DNA of 60,045 nucleotides, taken from contig DEDT01000002.1 of the NCBI GenBank assembly GCA_002350105.1, positions 59,559-119,603 on the forward strand. Reading direction: 5' to 3'. The DNA comes from Selenomonadaceae bacterium UBA2897. Lineage in GTDB: Bacteria > Bacillota > Negativicutes > Selenomonadales > Selenomonadaceae. The position numbers and the translations under genes were made by a program. The notes under the pieces were generated by a model. The model was not told the origin of the DNA, did not search any database, and saw only the letters and a program-made list of their open reading frames with translations. Every line of letters begins with the position of its first letter. Position 1 is the stretch's first letter. Positions 1 to 9,950 of this stretch are shown here, piece by piece.

Positions 1-3000
1 CGTGAGTTCCCGCGGGTTGATGAGGCCGCCCAGGTCATCGGCCAGCACGTTATTCGTCAGGGCCGTGTCGGTAATGGTGCCTTTGTCCGCATCGTACTGG
101 TAGAACGCATAGTTGCCGCTCTTGCCATTGCCGCCGATACCGAACGTATAGTTGACGGCTTGCTGGGTCACGTTGCCATCTTTATCGCGTGCCACATCGG
201 GCGATGCATAGGCCGTGTTCAGCGTGAGCTTCGCTTTGTCGCCATAGTTGATATCGTCAGCCGTGACCTTGGTGGTCAGGTCGATGACCTTGCCCGTTTC
301 ATCCGTGACGTAGAGGTGCACCTGACCAGAGAGGTCGCCTTTGATCTTCGTCGTGCCATCGTACGTCTTGGTGACCGGATTCTTCTCCGTCGAGTCGATA
401 GCCATATAGAGCTTGCGCGGCGTAATCGTGCCCCGGGCCGTATATGTCTTGCCTTTATACTTACTCAGCAGATCGCTATCCATCTTGAAGTTGATGAAGG
501 CTTCTGGCTTTATGGAATCCAGGGTATAGGTCACCCCGGCATCAGAGATGACGTCTTTCTGCCCATTATCGAAGGCAGCACTTCCCGTATGGCTGATGGG
601 TACAGCTTCCTCATTGCCCGCTGCCCCTTTCCTGACCTCGATATGGAAGTATTTCTCTGCCTGGGCAGACGTGAGCGTAGCCTTGTTATCGTACTCTTTC
701 GTTACATGGTCCAGATAGTCATCGATATCGCCTTCCTTGAGCGGCAGGCGCGTAATCGTGCCCTTGTTGTCGTCCACGGAGAAGAATGCCGTATCATCCA
801 GCGTATAGTTGCTCGTGCGCGTCCCATCGCCCGTGGTCTGTGCCCCGTCGAGGGTCAGGCCGGTGAGCAGGATGGACTTCGCCTTCTCTGCCTCTGTGCC
901 ATTCGTGGCGTTGACGTTGCCATCCGCCACGAAATGCGCTTTGGTGCTGTCATTGGTACCATACTCACCCGTAACACCGCTGAGGTCGAGGGTAATGCCC
1001 TCGCCGCTCACCAGGCCGCCGACCGTGATATTGTCGTTATTGATAACACCGGATGCTACTGCCGTCTTCGCGTTATACTGGCGATTGAGCGTGTTGTTCG
1101 TGACCTGCAGGCTCAGGGCTTTCGGCGTAATCGTGCCCGCGCCTTTCAGCGTATTATCCTGCCGGCCATCCTTGTAGATGACATAGTTATCCTTATGGTC
1201 GCCAGCCAGCTGTACTGTGTAGTTGACCCAGTTCTTATGCACATTGCCATCGTTGTCGGTCCAGGTCATGCCATCGCCCTCGACATCCTTGCTCTGGTAG
1301 CTTGCCGTGCTGTTCTGCGCATCGACCGTAACTTTGCCGACATCGCTGGCGATCAGGCCCGAGAGAGCAATCTTTCTGCCCGGGTTCAGCGCGTCCGCAT
1401 TGTTCACCAGTACATTCTTCTGTCCATTGTAGACCTTGGTGATAGTGCTGTCCGCCGGCGTCTGGGTAAGCGCCGCCGAAATCTGCTTCTGCGTGATCGT
1501 ACCCGTCGTATGGCCCTTGACGGCACCATTGGCGTAGACATCGGCAGAGAGGCCCGAGAAGTCGAAGTTGTTGAGCTTATCGCCCTGGAGCGTCAGGGTA
1601 TAGTTCACCCCCTGGCTGCCTGCATTCTCCGAAGCGTACGTCGCACCGCTGATGGTGTAGTCCTTGCCCAGCTCGAACCCGGTACCATAGATCGTCAGGG
1701 ACTTGAGGTAGTCCTTTGCCTCGGCCGATCCCGTCTGCGTCCCCCACAAGGTCTCATCCGTATGGTCATAGGCAACGCTGTTCGTAGCATCATAGACCTT
1801 CGTGATATCCGGGTTAAACACGACCGCGATGTCGTTGTCCGTCAGCTTGTACGGGTTGATGGTATTGCCATCAACCGTAATGGTAAAGATGCGGTTGCCC
1901 TTGTCGTCCGTGGTATAGCTGGCATTCGTGAGATTGTAGTCCTTGGCCTCGTCACCGCTCAGCGTGAAGGTATACGTCACCTGATGCGTCTTATCGCCTC
2001 GATCCGGCGTATCGAATGACGACTTCGACGTATCGATATCGACGTTCACCGTATCCTTATCGGACTGGAGGTTCTGCACCTTGGTCAGCGTCTGCTGCGT
2101 CTTGTCTTCATCGGCATGCGTGGTATCGTCGATGGCCGTGGTCTTGTTGTAGGTCTTGGTAATGGTGCTGAAATGCACCGTCGTGTCGAGCGGATTGATG
2201 ATGCCGTCACTCGTGAGGCCGCCAGCCTGTCCCAGCGTCACCTTGACGTTGGGGTTGCTGTCCAGATAGACCTCATAGTTCGTCGCACTATCGCCGTCGA
2301 GGTTGACGGTATAATTCACCGTCTGCTTGCCGATGCTGCCATCCTTATTGCGCACGACATCCTTGCTCGTGTACAGGGCCGTGCTGGCATTATCGCCCTT
2401 ATCGGCATCGAGCAGGCCCGTAAGCGTAACCACGTCGGCGCCACTGACCGCCTGGCCATTCTTCTTGACCACGGTCGTGCCATCGTAGTCCTTCACCGGC
2501 TCCAATGCTGCGCGGGCGTAGATGTTGCGCGCCGTGATGCCGTCACCCTTACCCTTGTCCAGCACGAGATCCTTGACGACATTGCCATCCTGATCGAGCG
2601 TATAGTTGGCACCCGCACCGCCATCCAGCGAATAGTTGCCGCTGTTGCCCTGCATGGACACCTTCAGCACGAAGCGGGCTTGTGTGTCCTTGCCTACATT
2701 CTTTTGTTCGTTGCCGCTATCATCAACGTAGTTGGCACCCTTGAGGGTATAGTCCAGCTTGATGGTCTGCCCGTTCACCTCGGTACTCAGATCGCCCACG
2801 AAATTCTGCGCGGTCTGCGCCTGCTGGCCCTGCGGCGTGTAGGCGTCGCGCGCCACGGTCGACGTGCCGTCGTAGACCTTCGTGATGGCTTGCGTTTTCG
2901 CCAGCGAAACGTCCTTGATGGAGAGCGGCTTGATCGTGCCCTGCCCTGCTACCGTATCGGTGTCAAAGACATAGTTATTGCTGCCGGAGGTCAGGCCCGT

Positions 3001-6000
3001 ATATTTGACCAGCTTGGTCGTGACCTTGCCGTCCTTGTCGCGGGCCACGTTGGCATCAGCTGTCTTGCCGTCCGCCGTATAGTAGTTGCCGTTCTTGTTC
3101 AGCGTATCCAGAACCGTCTGGGTGAGAATATCGCCCTTGCTGTCGCCCTGCACCAGGCCATCGAAGCTCACCTTGGCAAGGGTCAGCTTATCCGTATCTC
3201 CATCGGCGACACCCGCCGTCGTCGTCGTGTCATAAGTCTTGTGAATATCTGCATCCGACGCCAGCTGCACATTCTTCAGGTGCACCGGATTAATGGTACC
3301 GGTTGCCCCCGTCAGATGCTGCGTCTCACTCTTCTCCCCCGTCTTGATATCCGTGCCATTCAGGGTATAGTTCTGCGCATGTGTACCAGCGAGCGTCACA
3401 TCGAAGTTGATGTCCTTCGCTGCCGGTTTGCCATTGGCGATACGGACATTCTGCGCTTTGCCGCCATCGCCATCCGTCACCTGATATGTACCTGCAATCG
3501 TCCACTGCAGGCCGGTATCCGTGTCCACGATATGGTTATCCGACGTATAGCCCACGACATTGCCGAACGTCGTGTACTGGCTACCGACGACTTTATCATT
3601 GCCGTCATACGTCTTGTCGATGCCCGTCGCATTTTTCAGCATACCAACCGTGAGCGCGAGGCGGTCGATCCTGCCCTCGCCCTTGACATCATAATCGGTA
3701 TTCGTTTGCAGGGTTTTGTCATTCAGGGTATAGTTCCCCAGTATCGATTCGGACGCGCCGTTCAGGACACTGGCCTGCGCATGGTAGCCCACCTGCGTTG
3801 CGGCGTCAGTATAGCCGGAGTCCGTGGCATCAACCGTTGCGTTCCCGTTTGCATCCTGGAATTCTCCCGTCTTGGCGGAAAAAACGATATTGGGGTAATC
3901 GGCAGAAATAATGCCTTCGCCCTTATCCCCTTCCTTGCCAGCATCCGTGGCCTCTGCTGCCGTGATCACAGAACCATCGGCAACGGTATAGGTGGAGGTA
4001 CCATCATACGTTTTTTCGGCTTTTGCCGCATTACCGTCTTTGTCTTTCACGACAAAAGTGTTGACATTCAGCACACGCTGTTTGATGCTGCCCGTCGCAT
4101 CGTAGTAAGCGGAATTATCCTTGAAGACATTGCCATCGGTATCAACCAGCTGATAATTGGCCGCATCTGCCTCTGTATCGAGCGTGATGTTGCTGTAGCG
4201 TACAGACTTGGCACCACGGGCGGAAGCATTGGGATTGTCAGTAGCATCGGACGTGGACTTGCCGTCGTTATCCACATACCCCGTCTTGACCCCCGTGGTA
4301 TTGAGACCGACCTTATCGTTCTGCACCAGACCGGAAACATAGCCCCGTTTATCTTCCTTCTGGTTGTCCGTGTCGATCTGGATAATGTCCGTAGGCGCAT
4401 TGATCGTATCCGCCGTACCATCATAATATTTATCAATAGACGCGTCCTGGTTACTCTTCAGATAAAGCGAACGCTTCTCGATATCCGCCTCAATCTTGAT
4501 TTTATTGGCGCTATCATCCAACAGTTGGTAGTTATCCCTATCCGTGCCGCTAATCTTCACCTTACCGCCTTCATTGGCAATGGTAATGCCGTCGGTCTGG
4601 CCCTTGTGTTCGGAGGTGTAGTGGCCCACCGTCCCCTTCGTCGTCCCCAGCGTTGCCGTCAGATTATCAATATGTGCATCGTCGCCTTCGACGACGCCGA
4701 CAGCCGAGCCGATATCCTTGATCGTGAGCGTAGGCGTACCATCATAGACGCGCTTGAGCTGGACAGGCGTGCCCGTGAGGTCGAGCGTCTTCTTATTGAT
4801 CGTCAAGTAGTTGCCTACGAGATCATAGCCATCCTGACCGCCGTAGAAGAGGGTATACGATCCCGCATTCTTCACGGCGTCCGTACCGACACTTTGGATC
4901 AGGGAATCGCCAGCATAGGGATTCAGCGGCTGATTATCATCATCCACCGTCTTGAAATTATCGCCGTTATAGACGAGCGTCAGGTCCTCGCCCACGGAAT
5001 GACCGGAGAGCGCCTTCTGCTGCGCTTGCGGCAGGCCCACGTTGGCCGGATTGGCCGTGGTCAGGCCATCGGCGTCCAGTTTCCCCGCATTCGTCTGCTT
5101 GCTGTTATGGAAGAAATTATACTTGTAATCGACCAGCTTCGTGCCCCTGGCCGTGAGGAAGCAGCGCAGCAGCGGCAGGCTCTGCCCGTCATAGATACGC
5201 CATATCGTATCCTCGCCACCATATTTGCTGACTGCAGCCTTACCACCCTTGTCGCCATTAACCGTCCAGCCACTATAATCCGACGCATTTTGCGTCATGT
5301 CATCTGTCGTCTTCAAATTAACCGCTTTAGCAACAATACTGGTAAAATTTGCTTTATTATCGTCAGTAAAAGCATTAACTACTTTATTCTCGCTATTGCC
5401 ATCTTGATAGTCATATATACCGAAGAATTCGCCATTGGAGTGTTTCTGCGTTTCCGTATTGTACACATTGTAAATTTTACCACCATTGGCGATATAACCA
5501 GCGATACCCGCACCACCAAGAGCCGTAATATCCTTGGAATAAGATTCTTCTATTGTGCCACCATTCAGGATACCGACAATACCACCATTAGCGCCAGAGC
5601 TACCAGAATGAGTGTTTCCACTCGTACGATTAAGTGTACTATTTTTAACATAGGATTGGCGAATCATTCCGCCAGCACCCAAGCGACCAGCTATACCACC
5701 AACCAGATTCGCTGCCGCTGTCTCGTTAACGACGCCCAAATGCTGGATAGTACCGGTCACATCGCCAAACAGGCCACCATTTGTTGTGCCATTTGCCGTA
5801 AAGTTACGAACCTCAAAGAAATTACCATCAAAGGTACCCGAAAAAGCCCCGTTGCCATTGCCGCCAATCGGGGTGAGCGAGCCTTTCTGCAAGTCAATAT
5901 CGGCACCGAGCTCATAGTCACCGGACAAAAGTCCGGCATTCTTCTGATTGGCACTCAGATTTTGCAACTGTTCAGCCGTCGTAATCGTAGCAAAAGCAGA

Positions 6001-6693
6001 TGGCGTCAGAGCCACCCCGCTGGCATTGGTCATCGTATAGCCTGGCGTCGTGGCTGCCGTGGAATAATCATGTCCCAGCTTGATGGCCGTGTTCGCCTTC
6101 AGGGTCACATTCGCCGCCTGCGCCGTCACCTTCGCCGTATCGAGGAACTTAATCGTGCCGCCCTCGATAGAGACCGAGTCGGCCGCAATCTGCCCCATGT
6201 TGATGACATCCGCCGTGGCTGACGCAGCGGTATTCTGCAACGGCGAGCCGTTGTTCTTAATAAAGGCCTCCGTATTGACTTTATCCGTCTGCGTCGTCGA
6301 GACATAGAGGTTCCCCACATCGACCTGTGCGCCGTTACCGAAAATCACGCCCTTCGGGTTGACGATATAGACGTCCTTGCCGCCCTTCATCTCGCCATTG
6401 ATATGGGACTGCACGTCACCCGTGACGATATTCAGGTAGTTGTTCGTCTTCGCGCCGCCGTCGAATTCGATTTTCTCGCCCTGCGCGACGGAGAAATCCT
6501 TCCAATCGATGACATTATTCGTCTGCGTGCTGGCGACCTTCGTCGTCGTACCGACATTGACCGTCGCCCCGCCCGCAACGACCTTATCCAGGATCGGTGC
6601 ACCATAGGTCACCGGCATCGTGCTGACCATGCCGGCAGCCAGAGCCAGGCTGACCTGCAATGTCAGTTTTTCCTTATGTGTTAACCGCTCCAT
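1..6693 (-). CDS. Giant two-partner-secretion adhesin with YDG repeats (3' end outside window)
   Basis: The reading frame is open on the minus strand for 2231 codons and runs off the left edge, so the C-terminus is missing. The start ATG at 6693 has GGAG seven bases upstream; another ATG at 6699 sits too close to it. A hydrophobic signal segment (about residues 10-32) is followed by a filamentous-haemagglutinin-type TPS domain, with NPKGVIFG near residue 110. GLUG-like repeats rich in GGLFG/GGIAG span about 300-420. From about residue 645 onward at least 13 YDG modules follow, each opening with a variant of TKTYDGT. In this family the TPS domain is recognised by an outer-membrane TpsB pore, so the product is probably a surface or secreted adhesin. 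No TpsB gene is in the window. Long plus-strand frames across it are antisense shadows. Domain calls are confident; adhesin function is inferred. Confidence 0.9.
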   Translation of the reverse strand, partial: MERLTHKEKLTLQVSLALAAGMVSTMPVTYGAPILDKVVAGGATVNVGTTTKVASTQTNNVIDWKDFSVAQGEKIEFDGGAKTNNYLNIVTGDVQSHINGEMKGGKDVYIVNPKGVIFGNGAQVDVGNLYVSTTQTDKVNTEAFIKNNGSPLQNTAASATADVINMGQIAADSVSIEGGTIKFLDTAKVTAQAANVTLKANTAIKLGHDYSTAATTPGYTMTNASGVALTPSAFATITTAEQLQNLSANQKNAGLLSGDYELGADIDLQKGSLTPIGGNGNGAFSGTFDGNFFEVRNFTANGTTNGGLFGDVTGTIQHLGVVNETAAANLVGGIAGRLGAGGMIRQSYVKNSTLNRTSGNTHSGSSGANGGIVGILNGGTIEESYSKDITALGGAGIAGYIANGGKIYNVYNTETQKHSNGEFFGIYDYQDGNSENKVVNAFTDDNKANFTSIVAKAVNLKTTDDMTQNASDYSGWTVNGDKGGKAAVSKYGGEDTIWRIYDGQSLPLLRCFLTARGTKLVDYKYNFFHNSKQTNAGKLDADGLTTANPANVGLPQAQQKALSGHSVGEDLTLVYNGDNFKTVDDDNQPLNPYAGDSLIQSVGTDAVKNAGSYTLFYGGQDGYDLVGNYLTINKKTLDLTGTPVQLKRVYDGTPTLTIKDIGSAVGVVEGDDAHIDNLTATLGTTKGTVGHYTSEHKGQTDGITIANEGGKVKISGTDRDNYQLLDDSANKIKIEADIEKRSLYLKSNQDASIDKYYDGTADTINAPTDIIQIDTDNQKEDKRGYVSGLVQNDKVGLNTTGVKTGYVDNDGKSTSDATDNPNASARGAKSVRYSNITLDTEADAANYQLVDTDGNVFKDNSAYYDATGSIKQRVLNVNTFVVKDKDGNAAKAEKTYDGTSTYTVADGSVITAAEATDAGKEGDKGEGIISADYPNIVFSAKTGEFQDANGNATVDATDSGYTDAATQVGYHAQASVLNGASESILGNYTLNDKTLQTNTDYDVKGEGRIDRLALTVGMLKNATGIDKTYDGNDKVVGSQYTTFGNVVGYTSDNHIVDTDTGLQWTIAGTYQVTDGDGGKAQNVRIANGKPAAKDINFDVTLAGTHAQNYTLNGTDIKTGEKSETQHLTGATGTINPVHLKNVQLASDADIHKTYDTTTTAGVADGDTDKLTLAKVSFDGLVQGDSKGDILTQTVLDTLNKNGNYYTADGKTADANVARDKDGKVTTKLVKYTGLTSGSNNYVFDTDTVAGQGTIKPLSIKDVSLAKTQAITKVYDGTSTVARDAYTPQGQQAQTAQNFVGDLSTEVNGQTIKLDYTLKGANYVDDSGNEQKNVGKDTQARFVLKVSMQGNSGNYSLDGGAGANYTLDQDGNVVKDLVLDKGKGDGITARNIYARAALEPVKDYDGTTVVKKNGQAVSGADVVTLTGLLDADKGDNASTALYTSKDVVRNKDGSIGKQTVNYTVNLDGDSATNYEVYLDSNPNVKVTLGQAGGLTSDGIINPLDTTVHFSTITKTYNKTTAIDDTTHADEDKTQQTLTKVQNLQSDKDTVNVDIDTSKSSFDTPDRGDKTHQVTYTFTLSGDEAKDYNLTNASYTTDDKGNRIFTITVDGNTINPYKLTDNDIAVVFNPDITKVYDATNSVAYDHTDETLWGTQTGSAEAKDYLKSLTIYGTGFELGKDYTISGATYASENAGSQGVNYTLTLQGDKLNNFDFSGLSADVYANGAVKGHTTGTITQKQISAALTQTPADSTITKVYNGQKNVLVNNADALNPGRKIALSGLIASDVGKVTVDAQNSTASYQSKDVEGDGMTWTDNDGNVHKNWVNYTVQLAGDHKDNYVIYKDGRQDNTLKGAGTITPKALSLQVTNNTLNRQYNAKTAVASGVINNDNITVGGLVSGEGITLDLSGVTGEYGTNDSTKAHFVADGNVNATNGTEAEKAKSILLTGLTLDGAQTTGDGTRTSNYTLDDTAFFSVDDNKGTITRLPLKEGDIDDYLDHVTKEYDNKATLTSAQAEKYFHIEVRKGAAGNEEAVPISHTGSAAFDNGQKDVISDAGVTYTLDSIKPEAFINFKMDSDLLSKYKGKTYTARGTITPRKLYMAIDSTEKNPVTKTYDGTTKIKGDLSGQVHLYVTDETGKVIDLTTKVTADDINYGDKAKLTLNTAYASPDVARDKDGNVTQQAVNYTFGIGGNGKSGNYAFYQYDADKGTITDTALTNNVLADDLGGLINPRELT

Positions 6694-6722
6694 GTTCATT
6701 CTCCATCCCCTGTGGCTATAAT

Positions 6723-6887
6723 TAGGGAAACGCTGATTAAATCGTCAGCCCATCTTGCCGCATCTTTTCCGCCTAGACTTCGTCAGATCCTCTCGGCATA
6801 GCCACCGCTATGCCTGCGAGTCTCTTCCTCGCCTAGACGAAAAATCTACGACAATCTGGACTAACTTAATTAATCAGTGTTTCCCTA
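6723..6887. mobile_element. MITE-like element with 20-bp terminal inverted repeats
   Basis: The ends form imperfect inverted repeats: 6723-6742 (TAGGGAAACGCTGATTAAAT) matches the reverse complement of 6868-6887 at 18 of 20 positions. The 165-bp body contains a hairpin, GGCATAGC-cacc-GCTATGCC near 6794-6813, and two copies of GCCTAGAC (6771-6778 and 6831-6838). No transposase is encoded, so it would be non-autonomous. The outermost bases are TA on both sides, compatible with a TA target, but this is not proven. Its left edge lies 30 bp from the adhesin start codon, so it forms or replaces the adhesin leader and promoter region. Confidence 0.6.
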
Positions 6888-6894
6888 GAAAAAG

Positions 6895-6919
6895 AAAAGC
6901 CCTCACTGAAAGGGCTTTT
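6895..6919 (-). terminator. Rho-independent terminator after flagellin
   Basis: AAAAGCCCT (6895-6903) pairs with AGGGCTTTT (6911-6919). Read on the minus strand, the stem is followed by a T-rich stretch. It lies 20 bp past the flagellin stop codon. Confidence 0.85.
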
Positions 6920-6939
6920 CTGCTGCTTACTATGAACGC

Positions 6940-8301
6940 TTACTGGCCCTGCAGCAGGCTCAGCACGCTGCTGCTGTTCTGATTGGCCTGCGCCAGCATG
7001 GCCTGTGCCGTCTGCACGAGGATGCTATGCTTGGCATGCTCCGTGGCCTCGTGCGCCATATCGGCATCGCGGATGGTCGACATCGAGGCCTGCGTATTCT
7101 CATTGGCCGTCACGAGATTCGCATCCGTGAACTCCAGTTTGCTTGAAACAGCGCCGATGTTCGTCTGCTGGTCCAGCGCCTTCTGCAGTGCCGTGTCAAT
7201 AGCCTGAATCGCCGAATTGGCCTGCGCCTGCGTCTTCACGCTAATGTTGACCTCCGGATCCGTGCCCGTGCGCAGTCCCAAGGCCTTGGCCCGCATATCC
7301 ACGAAATCGATCTTGACGCTCTGGTTGGACCGGGTACCGGTATGCACCCAGAAGGCATTATCCGGCGACTGGTTCTCCGCCGGAATCGTCTCCTGAAAAT
7401 CATTGAAAATCTTATTCAAATCCGTGCGCGGATTGCCCTTGGAATCCTTGATACAGAAATTGAATCCCGAAATCTGATTATCTACACCGGTAGAGCTCGA
7501 TATGAGGTTAATGGCCATGTCCCCGGGATTACCATAAACATCATCACCCGCATGATCCCTGCCAATGTAATTGGGCTTGAGGGGGTCAAAATGTTCAAAG
7601 GACATATCATGCTTCATCGGCTCATTATCGAATATATCCGCCAACGATACAATCTGGGGGCCTTGCCACGTATCAATCTTAGCATCAACGCTTTCATCAA
7701 CAAAACGACCATTCTTGAAATACGATACCTCAATCTGGTCACCCGGCTGAATCGCCAGGACCTTACCGCTCTTATCCATCAATTGATTTAAGGGAACCAG
7801 CATATCGAAGTTCTGGAAAATCGAAAAATTCTTATTCGTCAGCACGTTTGCCGTGCCGCCCGGCACGACGTAATGGTTCTTGCTGCCGTCGAGCATGGTC
7901 ATGCCATTGAACGACGTCTGGGCGTTCTCATCGATCTGGTCAATGGCCTGATCGAACTCTTTCTGCATGGTCTCGCGGTCGCTGTCCGTGTTCGTATCGT
8001 TGGCCGCGTTGATGGCCTTCTCCTTCAGCGTGCGCAGGATGTCGACCGTCGAGCTCAGGGCACCCGAAGCCGTCTTCAGCACGCTCTGGCCGTTCTGCGT
8101 GTTGTCGCTATCCTGCTTCAGGGAGCGCGTCTGCACGTCCATCTTATCGGCGATGGCATAGCCCGAAGCATCATCGGCGGCACCGTTGATCTTCATGCCG
8201 CTGGACAGGCGCTGCACATCCTTCTGCAGCGCGCTGTCATTCTTATTCAACTGGTTCAGCGTATTGATCGCCGCCAGATTATGTTTCACCATCAAAGCCA
8301 T
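6940..8301 (-). CDS. Flagellin with enlarged central domain
   Basis: Structural subunit of the flagellar filament, 453 residues. The N-terminal D0/D1 region (about 1-140) carries LSSGMKINGAADDASGYAI and NAANDTNTDSDR. The C-terminal D1/D0 region (about 365-453) ends in AQAMLAQANQNSSSVLSLLQ. Both are typical of flagellins. The central 220 residues show no HExxH and no domain I recognise; they include an unusual Cys (GFNFCIKDS). GAGG lies just before the ATG at 8301. It is transcribed alone, from a sigma-A-like promoter to its own terminator. It is one of two flagellins here, the other being the protease-bearing protein at 10055-11839; the pair may co-assemble. Confidence 0.95.
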   Translation of the reverse strand: MALMVKHNLAAINTLNQLNKNDSALQKDVQRLSSGMKINGAADDASGYAIADKMDVQTRSLKQDSDNTQNGQSVLKTASGALSSTVDILRTLKEKAINAANDTNTDSDRETMQKEFDQAIDQIDENAQTSFNGMTMLDGSKNHYVVPGGTANVLTNKNFSIFQNFDMLVPLNQLMDKSGKVLAIQPGDQIEVSYFKNGRFVDESVDAKIDTWQGPQIVSLADIFDNEPMKHDMSFEHFDPLKPNYIGRDHAGDDVYGNPGDMAINLISSSTGVDNQISGFNFCIKDSKGNPRTDLNKIFNDFQETIPAENQSPDNAFWVHTGTRSNQSVKIDFVDMRAKALGLRTGTDPEVNISVKTQAQANSAIQAIDTALQKALDQQTNIGAVSSKLEFTDANLVTANENTQASMSTIRDADMAHEATEHAKHSILVQTAQAMLAQANQNSSSVLSLLQGQ

Positions 8302-8341
8302 AGCCGAGTCCTCCCTATCTGTATCAAAACGTTCTCTCTAT

Positions 8342-8370
8342 ATTGTACTGTTAACCCTCACGCATTTCAA
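8342..8370 (-). promoter_or_regulatory. Sigma-A-type promoter of flagellin gene
   Basis: On the minus strand TTGAAA (8370-8365) is followed after exactly 17 bp by TACAAT (8347-8342), about 40 bp before the flagellin ATG. No sigma-28 motif (TAAA-N15-GCCGATAA) was found in this gap. Confidence 0.7.
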
Positions 8371-8414
8371 CCATTTCACGCGCAGAGAATAGTCTTTTCC
8401 TAGTTATTTTATCG

Positions 8415-8442
8415 AAAAAAAAACCATCGTCTTAAGCGATGG
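8415..8442 (-). terminator. Terminator after the DUF234 ATPase gene
   Basis: CCATCG (8424-8429) pairs with CGATGG (8437-8442). Read on the minus strand the hairpin runs into nine T residues. It lies about 80 bp beyond the ATPase stop codon. Confidence 0.8.
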
Positions 8443-8522
8443 CTCGATTTTAATCTATACGCATTCCACATCAAACTTTTAGCCTATGGTGCGTAAGATA
8501 ATAGGCACGTCAAAAAAGATGC

Positions 8523-9920
8523 TCATAGCTGCATGATCTCTGCCAAATCACACAATACAACGTGCTCATCCACCGCCGCAGTCTTCTGCAGTGCTGGAGT
8601 AAATCCGCTTTTGCTAAAAAGATACCACCATGTCTCGCCACGCTGGCGCCGATAGATATCGGCACGATGCTTCAATGTCTCGAGGACGGACATCGGCATG
8701 GGCTCGTTGCGCCATTTGCACTCGGCAAACAGATACTGGGTGCCACCGGTACCTGCAAGGTCTATCTCTACCTGTTGATGTGTATGGCTGTCTGTCCCCC
8801 ACCAGCGGCCTAGCTGCGTAATGAGCAGTGGCAACTGCCCCTGCGCGTTCTGCTGCAGCAAATAGCTGCGGCAGACCTGCTCAAAAACCAGTCCCATATA
8901 AGTAGGGTAATCCGGCTGGATGATGCGTTGCCACACGACTTCCCACGCATTCGTCTCCAACAGTGTCTTATTGCCAAACACATAGCGGTACCAAAAGCGA
9001 AACAGTTGATCTGCAATGCCGTAGAGCGTGCGCCGTGAGGTCTCCCTTTCTCCCAGTGGCGTTTCTTTATAAACAATGTCCAGGTCACGAAGCGTCTTGA
9101 TATATTTCAGGCACTTGGCCGGCGGCTCACCGATGCGCGTTGCAATCTCATTCGCACGTGATGCACCACGGGCGATAGCCTCGAGAATCGCATTGTAGAC
9201 AGATGGTTCTTGCAGTTCCTCACGCAGCAGGAACAATGGCTCATCATAGAAATAACTGACCGGCCGCAGAAATACATCGACGATGTTATCGTGCAGACTG
9301 CGCGTATTATCGATGCGGCTGAGATAGAGTGGCGTACCACCGACGGCCCCGTAAAGCATCAGCTGCTCCTCCGGCGTAAAGCCCGGCAGGAAGAGCCTGC
9401 TCCTCAAATAGTCCAGCGGCTTGAGCAACAGCTGCCCTGTGCGTCGTCCGAAGAGCGGGCTTTTCTGCCCCAGCACCTCCCGCTCCATAAAACCGACATA
9501 GCTGCCACAGAGAATCAGGAAAATACGGCTATCCTGCAGATGATGGTCGATGAAATGCTGCAGGTTCGAGAGAACCTCCGGATTCTTATCTGCCAGATAG
9601 GGGAACTCATCCAATACCAGCACGAGCGGCCGCCCCTGCTGTTGCGCGACGATATGTGACCAGGCATTGACCCAGGACGCAAAGGGTGCCATGTCTATCT
9701 CCCCATAATGCGCCTGCACCACCTGCGAGAATTTATCCAGGTTGCGCTTGTCGTTGCTCACCTCAGCGGAGAAAAAAATTGCATCCTTGTCCCGACAGAA
9801 TGCGTTAAGCAGCGTGGTCTTGCCCACACGCCGCCGCCCGTAAAGCACAAAGCATTGGAACCGCTCCTGCGCATACAGACGGTTCAGTTCCGCCAGTTCC
9901 CTGTCCCTGCCTAAAAACAT
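8523..9920 (-). CDS. Archaeal-type ATPase with DUF234 / nuclease-like C-terminus
   Basis: 465-residue ATP-binding protein of the ATPase_2 (PF01637) plus DUF234 (PF03008) architecture. The Walker A motif is LYGRRRVGKTTLL near residues 25-37 and Walker B is LVLVLDEF near 100. A winged-helix stretch (about 255-300) and a C-terminal PD-(D/E)XK-like core follow, with EIDLAG and, after a gap, AECKW near 400. These proteins are widespread, patchily distributed and of unknown function; a DNA-related or selfish role is often suspected. GGAGG lies six bases before the ATG. The gene stands alone between two flagellin genes, with its own promoter, a large palindrome and a terminator, which suggests an inserted autonomous unit. 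The family call is firm and the role is unknown. Confidence 0.88.
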   Translation of the reverse strand: MFLGRDRELAELNRLYAQERFQCFVLYGRRRVGKTTLLNAFCRDKDAIFFSAEVSNDKRNLDKFSQVVQAHYGEIDMAPFASWVNAWSHIVAQQQGRPLVLVLDEFPYLADKNPEVLSNLQHFIDHHLQDSRIFLILCGSYVGFMEREVLGQKSPLFGRRTGQLLLKPLDYLRSRLFLPGFTPEEQLMLYGAVGGTPLYLSRIDNTRSLHDNIVDVFLRPVSYFYDEPLFLLREELQEPSVYNAILEAIARGASRANEIATRIGEPPAKCLKYIKTLRDLDIVYKETPLGERETSRRTLYGIADQLFRFWYRYVFGNKTLLETNAWEVVWQRIIQPDYPTYMGLVFEQVCRSYLLQQNAQGQLPLLITQLGRWWGTDSHTHQQVEIDLAGTGGTQYLFAECKWRNEPMPMSVLETLKHRADIYRRQRGETWWYLFSKSGFTPALQKTAAVDEHVVLCDLAEIMQL

Positions 9921-9950
9921 ACCTGCCTCCGGCTATCCAGCCATCAAAAT

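Noticed and set aside
360..4760. CRISPR-like or tandem DNA repeats
   Set aside because: The recurring pattern is at protein level (YDG modules). The DNA units are too diverged and too long for a CRISPR array.
160..6222. Very long plus-strand open frames (619 and 1368 codons)
   Set aside because: They lie antisense to the adhesin. Their translations are Arg/Ile/Val-rich with no domains, typical of the reverse strand of repetitive GC-biased genes.
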